The notes: generated from the sequence alone by a model not told the origin. A stretch of DNA of 64,000 nt from Siphonodentalium dalli (GCA_032622095.1 CP136067.1:195266052-195330051); one strand, 5' to 3'; counted from the first letter of the stretch, positions 11,306-25,850 are shown. A program made the numbers and translations.

Positions 11306-14300
11306 GGTTCAATGTTTGCTTCAGAGATGATATTAGTAATAAACACATTTGATCTTTTCTGTACATTCCACAGCACCTCTGATAAAATCTTTCAAAATTG
11401 ATAAAGTTCTGTTTGAACAAAAAATATCGCCAACAAAATTATTTTTTGTGTTCAATTTCTCAAAGATGATAGTTGTAATAAACACATATGATCTTTTCTG
11501 TACATTCCACGGCGCCTCTGATAAATTCTTTCATTTTAACAAGTTCTGTTAGAACATATATGGCAGATAATGTTGTCAAAATGTTTTTTATCAGTTGTTC
11601 AATGTTGTCTCAAAGATGATATTAGTAATAAACACATCTGATATTTTCTGTACTTTCCAAGGTGCCTCTAATAAATTCTTTCAGTTTATCAAGTTCTGTT
11701 AGAACAAGAAATATTGCCATCAGATTATTTTAATTGGTTCAATGTCTCAAAGATGATATTAGTAATAAACAAATCTGATATTTTCTGTTCTTTTCACGGC
11801 GCCTCTAATGATTTCTTTCAATTGATCAAGTTCTGTTAGAACAAGAAATATCGCCATCAAAATGATTTCAGGTGGTTCAATGTCTCAAAGATGATATTAG
11901 TAATAAACGCATCTGATATTTTCTGTACATTCCATGGCACCTTAAATTAATTCATTTAGTTGATCAAGTTCTGTTAGAACAAGAAATATCGCCATAAAAA
12001 TGATTTTAGGTGGTTCAATGTCTCAAAGATGATATTAGTAATAAACAAATCTGATATTTTCTGTTCTTTTCACGGCGCCTCTAATGATTTCTTTCAATTG
12101 ATCAAGTTCTGTTAGAACAAGAAATATCGCCATCAGAATTATTTTAGGTGGTTCAATGTCTCAAAGATGATATTAGTAATAAACGCATTTGATATTTTCT
12201 GTACATTCCATGGCACCTTAAATTAATTCATTTAGTTGATCAAGTTCTGTTAGAACAAGAAATATCGCCATCAAAATGATTTTAGGTGGTTCAATGTCTC
12301 AAAGATGATATTAGTAATAAACACATCTGATATTTTCTGTACTTTCCACGGTGCCTCGAATAAATTCTTTCAATTGATCAAGTTATGTTAGAACAAGAAA
12401 TATTGCCATAAGAATTATTTTAATTTGTTCAATGTCTCAAAGATGATATAGTAACAAACACATCTGATATTTTCTGTACATTCCATGGCACCTTGAATTA
12501 ATTCATTTAGTTGATCAAGTTCTGTTAGAACAAGAAATAACGCCATCAAAATGATTTCAGGTGGTTCAATGTCTCAAAGATGATATTAGTAATAAACACA
12601 TCTGATATTTTCTGTACTTTCCACGGTGCCTCGAATAAATTCTTTCAATTGATCAAGTTATGTTAGAACAAGAAATATTGCCATAAGAATTATTTTAATT
12701 TGTTCAATGTCTCAAAGATGATATTAGTAACAAACACATCTGATATTTTCTGTACATTCCATGGCACCTTAAATTAATTCATTTAGTTGATCAAGTTCTG
12801 TTAGAACAAGAAATAACGCCATCAAAATGATTTCAGGTGGTTCAATGTCTCAAAGATGATATTAGTAATAAACACATCTGATATTTTCTGTACATTCCAT
12901 GGCACCTTAAATTAATTCATTTAGTTGATCAAGTTCTGTTAGAACAAGAAATATCGCCACAAAATGATTTTAGGTGGTTCAATGTCTCAAAGATGATATT
13001 AGTAATAAACACATCTGATATTTTCTGTTCTTTTCACGACGCCTAATGAATTGTTTCAGTTGATCGAGTTCTGTTAGAACAAGAAATATCGCCAACAAAA
13101 TGATTTTAGGTGGTTCAATGTCTCAAAGATGATATTAGTAATAAACACATCTGATATTTTCTGTTCTTTTCACGACGCCTAATGAATTGTTTCAGTTGAT
13201 CGAGTTCTGTTAGAACAAGAAATATCGCCATCAAAATGATTTTAGGTGGTTCAATGTCTCAAAGATGATATTAGTAATAAACACATCTGATATTTTCTGT
13301 TCTTTTCACGACGCCTAATGAATTGTTTCAGTTGATCGAGTTCTGTTAGAACAATAAATGTTGCCATCAAAATGATTTCAGGTGGTTCAATGTCTCAAAG
13401 ATGATATTAGTAATAAACACATCTGATATTTTCTGTACATTCCATGGCACCTTAAATTAATTCATTTAGTTGATCAAGTTCTGTTAGAACAAGAAATATC
13501 GCCACAAAATGATTTTAGGTGGTTCAATGTCTCAAAGATGATATTAGTAATAAACACATCTGATATTTTCTGTTCTTTTCACGACGCCTAATGAATTGTT
13601 TCAGTTGATCGAGTTCTGTTAGAACAAGAAATATCGCCATCAAAATGATTTTAGGTGGTTCAATGTCTCAAAGATGATATTAGTAATAAACACATCTGAT
13701 ATTTTCTGTTCTTTTCACGACGCCTAATGAATTGTTTCAGTTGATCGAGTTCTGTTAGAACAAGAAATATCACCATCAAAATGATTTTAGGTGGTTCAAT
13801 GTCTCAAAGATGATATTAGTAATAAACACATCTGATATTTTCTGTTCTTTTCACGACGCCTAATGAATTGTTTCAGTTGATCGAGTTCTGTTAGAACAAG
13901 AAATATCGCCATCAAAATGATTTTAGGTGGTTCAATGTCTCAAAGATGATATTAGTAATAAACACATCTGATATTTTCTGTTCTTTTCACGACGCCTAAT
14001 GAATTGTTTCAGTTGATCGAGTTCTGTTAGAACAAGAAATATCGCCATCAAAATGATTTTAGGTGGTTCAATGTCTCAAAGATGATATTAGTAATAAACA
14101 CATCTGATATTTTCTGTTCTTTTCACGACGCCTAATGAATTGTTTCAATTGATCAAGTTCTGTTAGAACAAGAAATATCGCCATCATAATTATTTTAGGT
14201 GGTTCAATGAAAGTTAATATTTACAATAAACACATCTGATCTTTTCTGTACATTCTACGGTGCCTTTAATGATTTCTTTCAGTTGATCAAGTTCTGTTAG

Positions 14301-17010
14301 AACAAGAAATATCGCCATCAATATGATTTTAGGTGGTTCAATGTCTCAAAGATGATATTAGTATTAAGCAAATCTGATATTTTCTGTTCTTTTCACGGCG
14401 CCTCTAATGATTTCTTTCAATTGATCAAGTTCTGTTAGAACAAGAAATATCGCCATCAGAATTATTTTAGGTGGTTCAATGAAAGTTAATATTTACAATA
14501 AACACATCTGATCTTTTCTGTACATTCTACGGTGCCTTTAATGATTTCTTTCAGTTGATCAAGTTCTGTTAGAACAAGAAATATCGCCATCAATATGATT
14601 TTAGGTGGTTCAATGTCTCAAAGATGATATTAGTAATAAACAAATCTGATATTTTCTGTACATTCAATGGCACCTTAAATTAATTCATTTAGTTTATCAA
14701 GTTCTGTTAGAACAAGAAATATCGCAATCAGAATTATTTTAGGTGGTTCAATGAAAGTTAATATTTACAATAAACACATCTGATCTTTTCTGTACATTCT
14801 ACGGTGCCTTTAATGATTTCTTTCAGTTGATCGAGTTCTGTTTGAACAAGAAATGTTGCCATCAAAATGATTTTAGGTGGTTCAATGTCTCAAAGATGAT
14901 ATTAGTAATAAACACATCTGATATTTTCTGTTCTTTTCACGGCGCCTTTAATGATTTCTTTCAATTGATCAAGTTCTGTTAGAACAAGAAATATCGCCAT
15001 CAAAATGATTTTAGGTGGTTCAATGTCTCAAAGATGATATTAGTAATAAACAAATCTGATATTTTCTGTTCTTTTCACGGCGCCTCTAATGATTTCTTTC
15101 AATTGATCAAGTTTTGTTAGAACAAGAAATATCGCCATCAGAATTATTTGAATTTGTTCAATGTCTCAAAGATGATATTAGTAATAAACACATGATCTGA
15201 TATTTTCTGTACATTCCATGGCACCTTAAATTAATTCATTTAGTTGATCAAGTTCTGTTAGAACAAGAAATATCGCCATCAAAATGATTTTAGGTGGTTC
15301 AATGTCTCAAAGATGATATTAGTAATAAACACATCTGATCTTTTCTGTACATTCCATGGCACCTTAAATTAATTCATTTAGTTGATCAAGTTCTGTTAGA
15401 ACAAGAAATATCGCCATCAAAATGATTTTAGGTGGTTCAATGTCTCAAAGATGATATTAGTAATAAACACATCTGATATTTTCTGTACATTCTACGGTGC
15501 CTTTAATGATTTCTTTCAGTTGATTGAGTTCTGTTTGAACAAGAAATGTTGCCAACAAAATTATTTTAGGTGGTTCAATGTCTCAAAGATGATATTATTA
15601 ATAAACAAATCTGATATTTTCTGTTATTTTCACGGCGCCTCTAATGATTTCTTTCAATTGATCAAGTTCTGTTAGAACAAGAAATATCGCCATCAAAATT
15701 ATTTTAATTTGTTCAATGTCTCAAAGATGATATTAGTAATAAATACATCTGATCTTTTCTGTACATTCCATGGCACCTTAAATTAATTCATTTAGTTTAT
15801 CAAGTTCTGTTAGCACAAGACATATCGCCATCAGAATTATTTTAGGTGGTTCAATGAAAGTTAATATTTACAATAAACACATCCGATCTTTTCTGTACAT
15901 TCTACGGTGCCTTTAATTAATTCTTTCAGCTTATCGAGTTCTGTTTGAACAAGAAATGTTGCCAACAAAATTATTTTAGGTGGTTCAATGTCTCAAAGAT
16001 GATATTAGTAATAAACACATCTGATATTTTCTGTACATTCCATGGCACCTTAAATTAATTCATTTAGTTGATCAAGTTCTGTTAGAACAAGAAATATCGC
16101 CATCAAAATTATTTTAGGTAGTTCAATGTCTCAAAGATGATATTAGTAATAAACAAATCTGATATTTTCTGTTCTTTTCACGGCGCCTCTAATGATTGCT
16201 TTCAATTGATCAAGTTCTGTTAGAACAAGAAATATCGCCATCAAAATGATTTCAGGTGGTTCGATATCAATGTCTCAAAGATGATATTAGTAATAAACAC
16301 ATCTGATATTTTCTGTACATTCCATGGCACCTTAAATTAATTCATTTAGTTGATCAAGTTCTGTTAGAACAAGAAATATCGCCATCAAAATTATTTTAGG
16401 TAGTTCAATGTCTCAAAGATGATATTAGTAATAAACACATCTGATATTTTCTGTTCTTTTCACGGCGCCTCTAATGATTTCTTTCAATTGATCAAGTTCT
16501 GTTAGAACATATATGGCAGATAATGTTGTCAAATTTCAGTTTATCAAGTTCTGTTAGAACAAGAAATATCGCCATCAAAATGATTTTAGGTGGTTCAATG
16601 TCTCCAAGATGATATTAGTAATAAACGCATCTGATATTTTCTGTACATTCCATGGCACCTTAAATTAATTCATTTAGTTTATCAAGTTCTGTTAGCACAA
16701 TAAATATCGCCATCAGAATTATTTTAGGTGGTTCAATGAAAGTTAATATTTACAATAAACACATCTGATCTTTTCTGTACATTCTACGGTGCCTTTAATG
16801 ATTTCTTTCAGTTGATCGAGTTCTGTTTGAACAAGAAATGTTGCCAACAAAATTATTTTAGGTGGTTCAATGTCTCAAAGATGATATTAGTAATAATCAC
16901 ATCTGATTTTTTCTGTACTTTTCACGACGCCTAATGAATTGTTTCAATTGCATGATCAAGTTCTGTTAGAACAAGAAATATCGCCATCATAATTATTTTA
17001 GTTGGTTAAT
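11306..17010 (+). repeat. Tandem array, about 41 units of 136-139 bp
   Basis: Each unit runs GGTTCAATGTCTCAAAGATG, then ATTAGTAATAAACACATCTG, a variable block, then GATCAAGTTCTGTTAGAAC and GAAATATCGCCATCA. The variable block has about four versions, marked CATGGCACCTTAAATT, CACGGCGCCTCTAATG, CACGACGCCTAATGAA and TACGGTGCCTTTAATG; the last often follows AAAGTTAATATTTACAAT. The third version dominates 13030-14150, suggesting recent local spread. GTTCTGTTAGAAC is a perfect dyad in most units. The copy B array is at 54161-58010. Confidence 0.95.
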
Positions 17011-17147
17011 TAAATGCATCTGATCAATTATGATTTTCTGGTAATGGACACGTTTTGTTTGCCATTGAACAAGGCGCAATAAAAATATTTATATCCCCAG
17101 CAACAATGGAGAGATAAGGGAACAAAGTATTGTGATAAAGACTACCT

Positions 17148-17530
17148 CCCTTACCAAAATGAGAAGCCATTATTAAGCGTTTTTCTAGCGTTCCGTTGTT
17201 TGCCAAAAAACGCTAAGATGAAATACTAAGAATGGGATGAGCTAATGTTAATCTTAGCGTTTAAACGCTTAATCTAAGCGTTTAAACGCTACCTAAGCGT
17301 TCGCTTAGTATTTGACAAGCGTTCATATGGGGTAAAATATTTAAATGAGCTTAGCGTTTAAACGCTAATTTAAGCGTTTCTTAGCGTTGAAATGCTTCCT
17401 TAGCGTTGAAACGCTTATCATTAAAACGCTTAGCTTATTAATTTCCAACCTCATAATGCTTAGCGTTTATCTAAGCGTTTTAACGCTAAGAAACGCTTCT
17501 TAGCGTTTAAACGCTAACATAAGCACTTAC
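17148..17530. repeat. Left terminus and subterminal repeats of the transposon
   Basis: After CCCTTAC the first 380 bp hold about 22 AGCGTT or AACGCT cores in both orientations. At least four are joined head to head as palindromes of the type TTAGCGTTTAAACGCTAA (near 17260, 17280, 17350, 17500). The layout resembles the TNPA-binding subterminal repeats of En/Spm. Confidence 0.9.
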
Positions 17531-17832
17531 AATCAAAGACTAACATATTAACCCTTACACATCTATTTGACTGCCCCCTGCTGAATGTAATATGAATATC
17601 AAACCAATCTCACTGACACAGATACCGGTAATGTAATATAAAATCATGTCCTGAAACAAATTCATATGTAGCATGCATCGATTAAAAATGTTACCTTACT
17701 TTGTTGAAGAATCACTGAACCTATGTGCTCTTAAGAATCTCCTAGCCATTTCCTCAGGGTTAGAATAAGGAATATTTCCAGAATTGTGAATAAACAGAAT
17801 TTAATTAATACTTTTCAAATAACATTTTAATG
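17531..17832. other. Spacer, no gene seen
   Basis: AT-rich sequence between the left subterminal repeats and a nested MITE. No coding signal was found. Confidence 0.5.
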
Positions 17833-17836
17833 TTAA

Positions 17837-18316
17837 AGGTACTCAATCCGAACAGAGGGTCCCCATCTCAACAGATTCCAACAACAACAATCCGATCAGA
17901 GTGTCTTATATTACTATTTCTTTGGCTTTGGGGGTAAAAAGTATTTGATTCGAGTCGAGGAACCCATCAAACAAAGCTCAGAGTTATTAGATATTGATTT
18001 TTGAAATTTGTTATTTACTCGAGATGAGTACTAATAATTGCCTTCAACTGCCGTAATCTGCTCGGGATGTGTACACCAAAATCTATTCAAACAGACAAGG
18101 ATGGATAACTCTAAAATCAAGTGGTAATAATAACGCAATTGTGACTGAGTTCTGGGCCAGAAAGTATTCCCGATAATGAAAAATAATAGATTTCTAAAAT
18201 CGATATCTAACAAATCTGAGCTTTGATGGGTGACTTCCTCGACTCGAATCAAATATGTTTGACCCCCGAAGCCATTGAAATAGTAAATGAGAGGAGTTTT
18301 ATCGGATTGAGTACCT
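17837..18316. mobile_element. TTAA-flanked MITE, AGGTACTCAATCCGAT family, copy 2
   Basis: 480 bp, flanked by TTAA (17833-17836 and 18317-18320). It is nearly the reverse complement of the copy at 37228-37707, with the extra block GGGTCCCCATCTCAACAGAT at one end of each. It lies between the left subterminal repeats and the 3' end of the BEN gene. Confidence 0.85.
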
Positions 18317-18320
18317 TTAA

Positions 18321-18884
18321 TGTCCAATTTTGTCATTGTTGTGGGTGAAGTCATTACAGATCTTGGTTCTCTTTCCTGAAAGATAGACGAAGTGACATTT
18401 GATGATTATTCTGCAATAGTATGAGGCACCGATCTTTACAATAGTTTTAAAAACACCAGACGTTTACTCTTCAGAGATCAAATACCATGAGTTTTTATAC
18501 AAAAGGCACTTTCAAACACTAAAATCAATATTTGTGATAATGCCAGATATCAACAGATATATAAAGAGGAAATTCATGGGAATTTAATGTCTAAAAAATG
18601 TAATTATATAACTAATATTACAAATCAAAGGCTTCACAGATTGTTAGCATTACATGTGTTTCATTCTAGGGTCAGTTAAAAATAAGTGCACTGACCTATG
18701 GCATTAGACAAATAGACTGGCACAAATTGACTGCCCAGAGTCATAATATATAGCATCTGAGGTTTTACATGTACTTGAATTAACTTGGAAATAACCATGA
18801 ATATTATTGCTTTACTTTTTGTGATGGAATACATGTAGTCAAAATCTACGTCATTACATAGCCAGCAATGACACTATTTACAAC
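18321..18884. other. BEN gene 3' flank, no further gene
   Basis: AT-rich sequence downstream of the minus-strand BEN gene stop. No convincing polyadenylation signal was recognised. Confidence 0.4.
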
Positions 18885-21800
18885 TTACATGTGCTCTGTG
18901 TTATTAACAGACTCCCCCACTGTCAGGGACAAGCTAGTTCGGCATGTACTCCTCGCATTAGTACATTTAGAACATACTTTCGAGTTAAACTCGCTCTCGT
19001 CCAGGATGTCCCATGACTGCTTTTTGCAAAAAGCCGTAATAAACTCTGAAAATGAAATAAAATATTTATAGTTATTAAATGACATCCATTTTCAAAGTAA
19101 TGGGTACAGTTTTCATGGGCAAGATAAAGTTTGTTAGCAACAAGAGGTGGGCTGACCCAATGGAACTATTAAAGTATACCCCCATAGTGAGAAAGGGTGA
19201 TAACTCCACACAAAAAGTTGGATGAACCCCATAATCGCAGGTGTACAGGTTTCCTTGGTACTAAATTTCTGTGCCAAGTTTAAAACAAATTGACGAAAAA
19301 ATGTAGCAATAAAAGCTCGGACAAAATTGTGTCTATAGACAGACATACAGGTGGCAGACACCAGGCGCACACTGCCTGCCCCATTCTCAACGACTTGGTC
19401 ATTTTCGCTTCACTGAGGAAATAACCTCTTCCATAAATAGGAACCATATTCGCGCAATGCTACAATATAAGGTGATGGTAATACGGTGATGACCTTGATT
19501 CGATGATGCATAGATCTGAATGGAGTATAATTTATGCACTGCATGCCAGGACCAGACATCATAATGCATTAAATAGTGATAAATAGTAATAATTAGTTGA
19601 AGTTTAACAGAAGAGTCTCCCGGCCAAGACATATTTACTGTTAAAATGCAGATGGTCAATCACAAGATTGAACTAGACCGGCACATATGGTTTCTATTTA
19701 AGGAAGAGGTTGTTTCCTCAGCGAAGCGGAAATGGTTGAATCATTGGGAATGCACTCACCCTCCAACCATATTTCATGTAATGGAGACTTAATGTAAATT
19801 ATCAATCTCTGTATAGCTTACCATGAATAGCTGACATCCTATGTGGGTCCAAAGGACTTCTTTTCTTAACATCTTTGTTTTTCCGTAGCCCACGGCCACA
19901 CCCTGCTTTTAGTTCTTCCCTCGAGAATACTATATCGAGCAGGCTGTTCAACAGTACCACTGCTGGTGACCTCTTTGATCCAGTCTGTATTGCCCGTTGT
20001 TTTGCTCTACTTAAGAGATGGCTATCCACCAAAACATTGGAATACAGATCTGGATCATTTGGGTGTACAATCAGTGGCACCATGACACCAGCAGACTGCA
20101 AATAAAAAAGATGGTGGTATGGTATAACTGTTACTATAATAAGAAAGGATTGTGATCCTAATTAATACAACTTTTTTAACACAATGACCAAGTCCCATAA
20201 CTATCGCATATAAATAAGCCAAAAAATAAATACATATGATAATATATCCACTGGTTGTCAGGCTATTTCCGTGGCTAATTAACCTCCTATGATGCCATAT
20301 GAGTCGACAATCTTAAAACGAGGAATTGGAGTCCGAGTCTATTGTGTCCACGAATATGGCCACCATTATTATGTAATCGAGAGTGGTGATGTTAAAAGCA
20401 CTGGATCAGTAGCGTGACAGTGTGTAGACATTAAAGTTGTGAATCAAGTTATTTGATTTCAATTGAAGCTTTTTAAAAAACAATTAAATAGATGCACTGC
20501 TGTTTAATAGACCACTAGAGTGCTTTGATATGTTGCTAATTATGCAGCAAATTGTCATCAGTGTCACTCGGCAAGATTGTTTTGGGGATGCAATATTCCG
20601 AAAAAATATGTAATGCATCATATGAACATATACTCATTATGTGTGTTATAATTTATTAACTGCATTCCCCGATATCCATACATGTACATACATAAATAAA
20701 TTTAATTATCTTCATTATAGTGCATGAAGATAAATTAAAACTAATCTAGGGTTGAAACGATTAATCGACTAGCTGTAGTCGATGCTAAAATGTCAGAACG
20801 TCGACTGAATTTTGCTGTTGACTAGTCGGAACATATTGTATTAGTTACATGTATAACGTTTTCAACATCGATTCCGGCATAAACGGCTTTATCATTTGTC
20901 CTTTAAAAAGAATATATGATTAGCTGTCTCCTACCAATACCAATATTGTCTTTTTATTCGCAGTTCAGACAAAGCTGTTTTGTGTGCATATGTTCAGGGA
21001 TGATAGTAATATAGAAGGTTTCTTTTGTAGTAGTTTGATAGAACATATTTAGAATATTATCTTTCATCCATGACCTGTCTCATATTACATATGATAAAAA
21101 TAACATACCGCATTGCCTCTGCCTGGTGTGGATAGATTTCCTGGTGTGTGCTGCTTTGGAGTCTGCTTAGGTGTCATCATCGGTGTTGAATTGTTTTTGG
21201 ATGTAGAACATTCTGAAATTGAATGTAATTATAAATATATAATGTTAAATTTAAAGTGAATTTTTTAGCCAAATTAATTTAAAAATTTAGCTTGAAGCCA
21301 TTGTCGTAAATTGATAAAAACTTAAAACATACATATGGTCATTTTTGCCTGCATAAATGCTACATCCTGCATGCCAACATTTGCACATACTTTACGTCAA
21401 GTCAACAGCGCGGAGACATGCCAGATTCTTGTACAAGTTTTAACATTAATTCATTTGAATTTGAAAATTACCATATCTAGTCTTCAGGCAAAATAGAAAC
21501 TTACCAAATTTGCTGCTGGTAGGTGTGCAAGGAGTGTGCACTGCCTCTGTCATTATCGGTGTTGAATTCTTTTTGGATCTAGAACATTCTGAAATTAAAC
21601 ATAATTATAAATATAAAATGTAAAATTTATAGTGAATTTTTTGGCCACATCAAATTAATTAAAACATTTACTTGTAGCTTGAAACCATTTTCCTAAATTG
21701 ATAAAAACTTTAAAAAACATAGATATGGTCATTTACTGCCTGCATAAATGCAGTCGACATAAACATCTCCATAATAATTATAATATTACGTCGACACGAA

Positions 21801-24800
21801 TTCATGTAAAAACCCATTTCCAGAACAATGGGCTTCCCCAATATCGTGACGTCATACTGATTTCGCAGACATTCCAAATAAGGAATAATTTATGTGCGTC
21901 AATATTGCCGACAACAGTTGAAATTGTTCAGATTTCTACTCTGAAATAACTGTCTCTTTCAAGATAGACGAAACACACTTCAATAACACATCGTTTCGGT
22001 CTTTGTCCATTGTAACACTCATTTTCCTATTGTGATGAGATTATTAAAAGCGTCGAAAACGAGTTTTACCGATGAATAAATGTCTTTAATTTAGATCAAT
22101 ATACAATATGTTTTTTATGACACCTGAGCTATTTTTACAGGACACGCGCAGCTGTTATCGGTTAGCCAATTGGGGTTAACGGTTTCTGGTACTGCTTCCA
22201 ATCAAAACAAGGAATTCCTGGTATATCCCCAAGTCTGGAAATAGCTTTGCGGCCAGTCCTGTTCGACTCAGATGAATTTATATGATATACTGCTACATCC
22301 TGCATGCCCACATTTGCACATACTTTACATCAAGTCAACAGCGCGGAGACATGCCAGATTCATATCGAGTCCTCAGGCAAAATAGAAACTTACCAAACTT
22401 GCTGCTGGTAGGTGTGCAAGGAGTGTGCACTGCCTCTGCCATCGCCTGACTGCTTGGTATGATTGGCATTCCCTGAGGAGAAATTTGCAGATTATTAAAT
22501 TACTACTGATGTCGAGAGGAAACTATGAGAGATTTTTCCATTACATTTGACAACATTTTAGTCTAAATTTCTAAAACTAATTTTCAAGTCACTAGATTGA
22601 AAAGATAATATGGAAATTCACTTGCAGGGTGTAATCAGTACCTCATGCATGTGTCAGTCATGAGCCTCAAAAGCCTTGATCTACAAATAATATAATTTCT
22701 CCTCTTACTCATAAAATTCTTGGAAGACTTAAAACATCTCATCATATATATATATCTATTATATTTACTCACCTGTTCTTCATACAACTGACTCTGGAAA
22801 TTGTCCATCATTGTCTGGTTATATTGGTAATCGTTGTGATACTCTGAAAATGAATAGCATCATAAATTTAGCTTGTTCTCTTACTATAAAGCAGTAGCAT
22901 GTAATATACTGTGTAACTACATGTAATTGCATGGCATAACATACTTTTATACCATACTACTATTTATTTAACATTTTGTTTCTTCTAATGATGAAGATAT
23001 ATAATTCAAGAAACAAATATCCTTCAGCCATAACTTAAATTGTCTAATTGGAATTGCAGAAATTTATCAAAAACAGCAATTTATATGTATATAATTAAAA
23101 CAGATAAGCAACTCAGATTGAGAATGTACTGAATAGAACATTTTTGTGGATGCTCAAGATTTCCAAGAAAACACATAAATACATTGAAATATTTTAAAAC
23201 AATAGCGTTAATCTTCTCGCTCATATCCCGACAATAATCTCAGTATCTCACACTAACCTCGTAAAGGCAACTGATTAACTTCACTCTTTTTGGCCAAAGA
23301 GAGGGCTGCTTCAAGATGATAAATGACTGAATTTGAAGTTGGAATCATAGCTGGAAAGGAAGTGAATATTTAGTTATTACGACATATATTCAAAAGAAAC
23401 ATCATACTTCAAAAAATGGTTTCATGTGCAGTATCATGTATATATTTCAGAGTGCAGTGGCGGGCGATATTAATTATAACATTTTAATCTTGGGGGAACA
23501 AAAAAAATGAGCTGATGGCAAAGGCGGCTATGAGCCTCAATAGTTTTTAAACTATAATTTTAAACCGAAGTTTGTATGTTTGAAATTCCAATGCCCCCCT
23601 ATCCCAACTACAGGTACAAATATCAAAGTTATAAGATTGTAGCTTAAAAGGACTATGTGTGTTCACAGTAGAAAATAATGAAAACATTTAAATTAAATAT
23701 TAATTTGAGAATTTGAGATATAAACTGAGATATAGGGCCTATCTACAATGTAATTGCTAAGCCAAAAATATATGGATGTGTATTATAAAGCAGAACTGAG
23801 AAGAACTGAGCATTAATTTTTCACAACTATATGTACATGTATAATCAATCTTTCACAAACCTCTCTGATGCAAATCCTCTATTTCTTGGTTTTTCTTTGC
23901 GAGTTCACTCTGTAATTCTGAAATTAGTTTGTCTTTTTCCAGCATTTGTTGATTTATGTAGCTCAAATTATTAATCTCATGAATGTGTTGTTGTTGTTGT
24001 TGGTTCTGAACTTGCTGCTGTTGTTGGTTCTGAACTTGCTGCTGTTGTTGGTTCTGAACTTGCTGTTGTTGGTTCTGAACTTGCTGTTGTTGGTTCTGAA
24101 CTTGCTGTTGTTGTTGATTCTGAACTTGCTGTTGTTGGTTCTGAACTTGCTGTTGTTGGTTCTGAACTTGCTGCTGTTGTTGTTGGTTCTGAACTTGCTG
24201 CTGTTGTTGTTGGGGAACTTGCTGTTGTTGATGAAGTTGTTGTTGTTGTTGTTGTTGAAGGATGGGTGATTCTGTATGCATGATGTCATTGGACTGTTTG
24301 ATGAGATCTGATATCTGTACTGGTGTTTGAGGTGAATTCGCAACATTGTCATTTTCATTCTGTGGTGAATTATCATTAATCATTTCTGTAAATCCGGTGA
24401 GCATGGCTAAGCGTTGAGATTGTTCCTTGGTGGCTTTTGGTTCGGTTATTACATGTTGGTCAATTGATGTGGATGTTTCTAGTGTCTGTGGTATTGTCTT
24501 GGTCTTCTTTTGTTTTGGTGGTGTTGGGTCAGTCTTTTGTTTTATTGCAGATAATGCTGGTGTTTCTTTTGAATGTTTTGCTGCTTTCTTTATTTCGGAT
24601 GGTGATACCGGTAGCTCCCTGTCTGACTCGAGTATATGTTGCAGTCCCGTCGATGCTGCTCTTCTTTTCCCGGTGCTACTCTTGTCCCGTCCACACTTTA
24701 TTAGATCTGCAATTGAGGCCCCTGACTTGGCTCTTTCGCTTAGGAGTTTCTCCACCTTGGTGCAGATTGACTTCACTGCAATTAAGAAAGTGCATAGTTT

Positions 24801-25814
24801 TGATATATCGTAATTATTTTTTATACAATACCAGTACTGGCTGCTATAGCTACTATTTCTATTCATAGTAAAGGTTTTGAATTATTGAAATGCAACCTTT
24901 TACTTCCTACTGAGACACATTTACATTTGTATATATACATGTACTAGTATATAAAATAAAGAGAATATTATGAATTCTGTGTTACTAATTTCTAAGTTAA
25001 TAAATTCATAAAAAGCACTACAACTTCAAAAACTTCTGACACCAATCTGAGTGTATGACAAAGTGGTATCTCAACAGGCATTTGCAATTAATTTCGATGA
25101 ATTAAATTCAGGGATATTTATATGCACATACATGTAGCTGATTAAAGAGTAATATACTATAAAAAAAAAAATCATTATTTTCAAAAAAATCTATTAAATT
25201 ATTGTCTCCAAAAATTTCATAAAACACAAAAAAAGACATTTAAGCTTAATTCTCAGAATAGGTTGATTTCTAAGAAATAGTATTGTATAATTTTAAAATT
25301 TATACAAAAATAATGAAAAGTAATTTTATGTAAATCTTGCACCAGAGTAAAATATTCACATGAAAAGTCATAAGAATTAATATGTCAAAATAAAAATAAA
25401 AATTTCAAACCTATACCTATACTGACCCTATTTCTTTTCGGCTTGTAACCCAAACCAGACATTTTATTTTCTTTGACCTAGCTAATATTAATCTGGGAGG
25501 TTGGTCTGGTAACTAATTTGGTTCGGTTGGGGGAATTCTAAATATTGAACTTGAGGTATATTGAACAGTTTGGAAAACACCAACCAAAGGAGGGGTGCAA
25601 ATGGAATTATGTGAATCTGGGAGGTTATAATTGGTCTGGTAATTAACTTAATTTTGTTCCAATAGGGGTGGGGTACAGAAATTTCCAAATAACTTTAGGT
25701 ATATTAATTTGCAGTTCGAAAATTCCAAACAGGGGATGCAAATGCAATTATGCGAACCTGGCAGCTTGATTTGGTAACTCTTGTTCAATGGGGTGCAGGA
25801 AATTCTAGGTGGAC

Positions 25815-25850
<36 letters not shown>

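Larger units (their letters stand above)
6425..17147 (+). repeat. Segmental duplication copy A, left part
   Basis: From about 6425 the sequence parallels 51222-58152 in the same orientation, with high identity by eye. Differences are insertions and repeat copy number. Copy A alone carries the hAT element at 9825-10788 and the nested elements at 7465-9290. Copy B alone carries 52614-53250. The similarity stops at 17147 where the 21.6-kb transposon begins, and resumes at 38716. Confidence 0.9.

Noticed and set aside
15451-15675. Repeat-derived ORFs in the 137-bp arrays (also 11349-11552, 55722-55919, 55999-56196)
   Set aside because: The period is not a multiple of three in most units and frames break at once. 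No ORF persists between copies A and B.
11306-17010. CRISPR-like reading of the regular repeats
   Set aside because: Units are contiguous satellite copies of about 137 bp with no unique spacers, and the genome is eukaryotic.
23946-24868. Leu-rich, Asn-rich and hydrophobic ORFs over the Gln repeat, in other frames and on the + strand
   Set aside because: They are shadows of the CAG/CTG-rich repeat in BEN exon 2. That frame is supported by splice sites, matching phases and a coiled coil.
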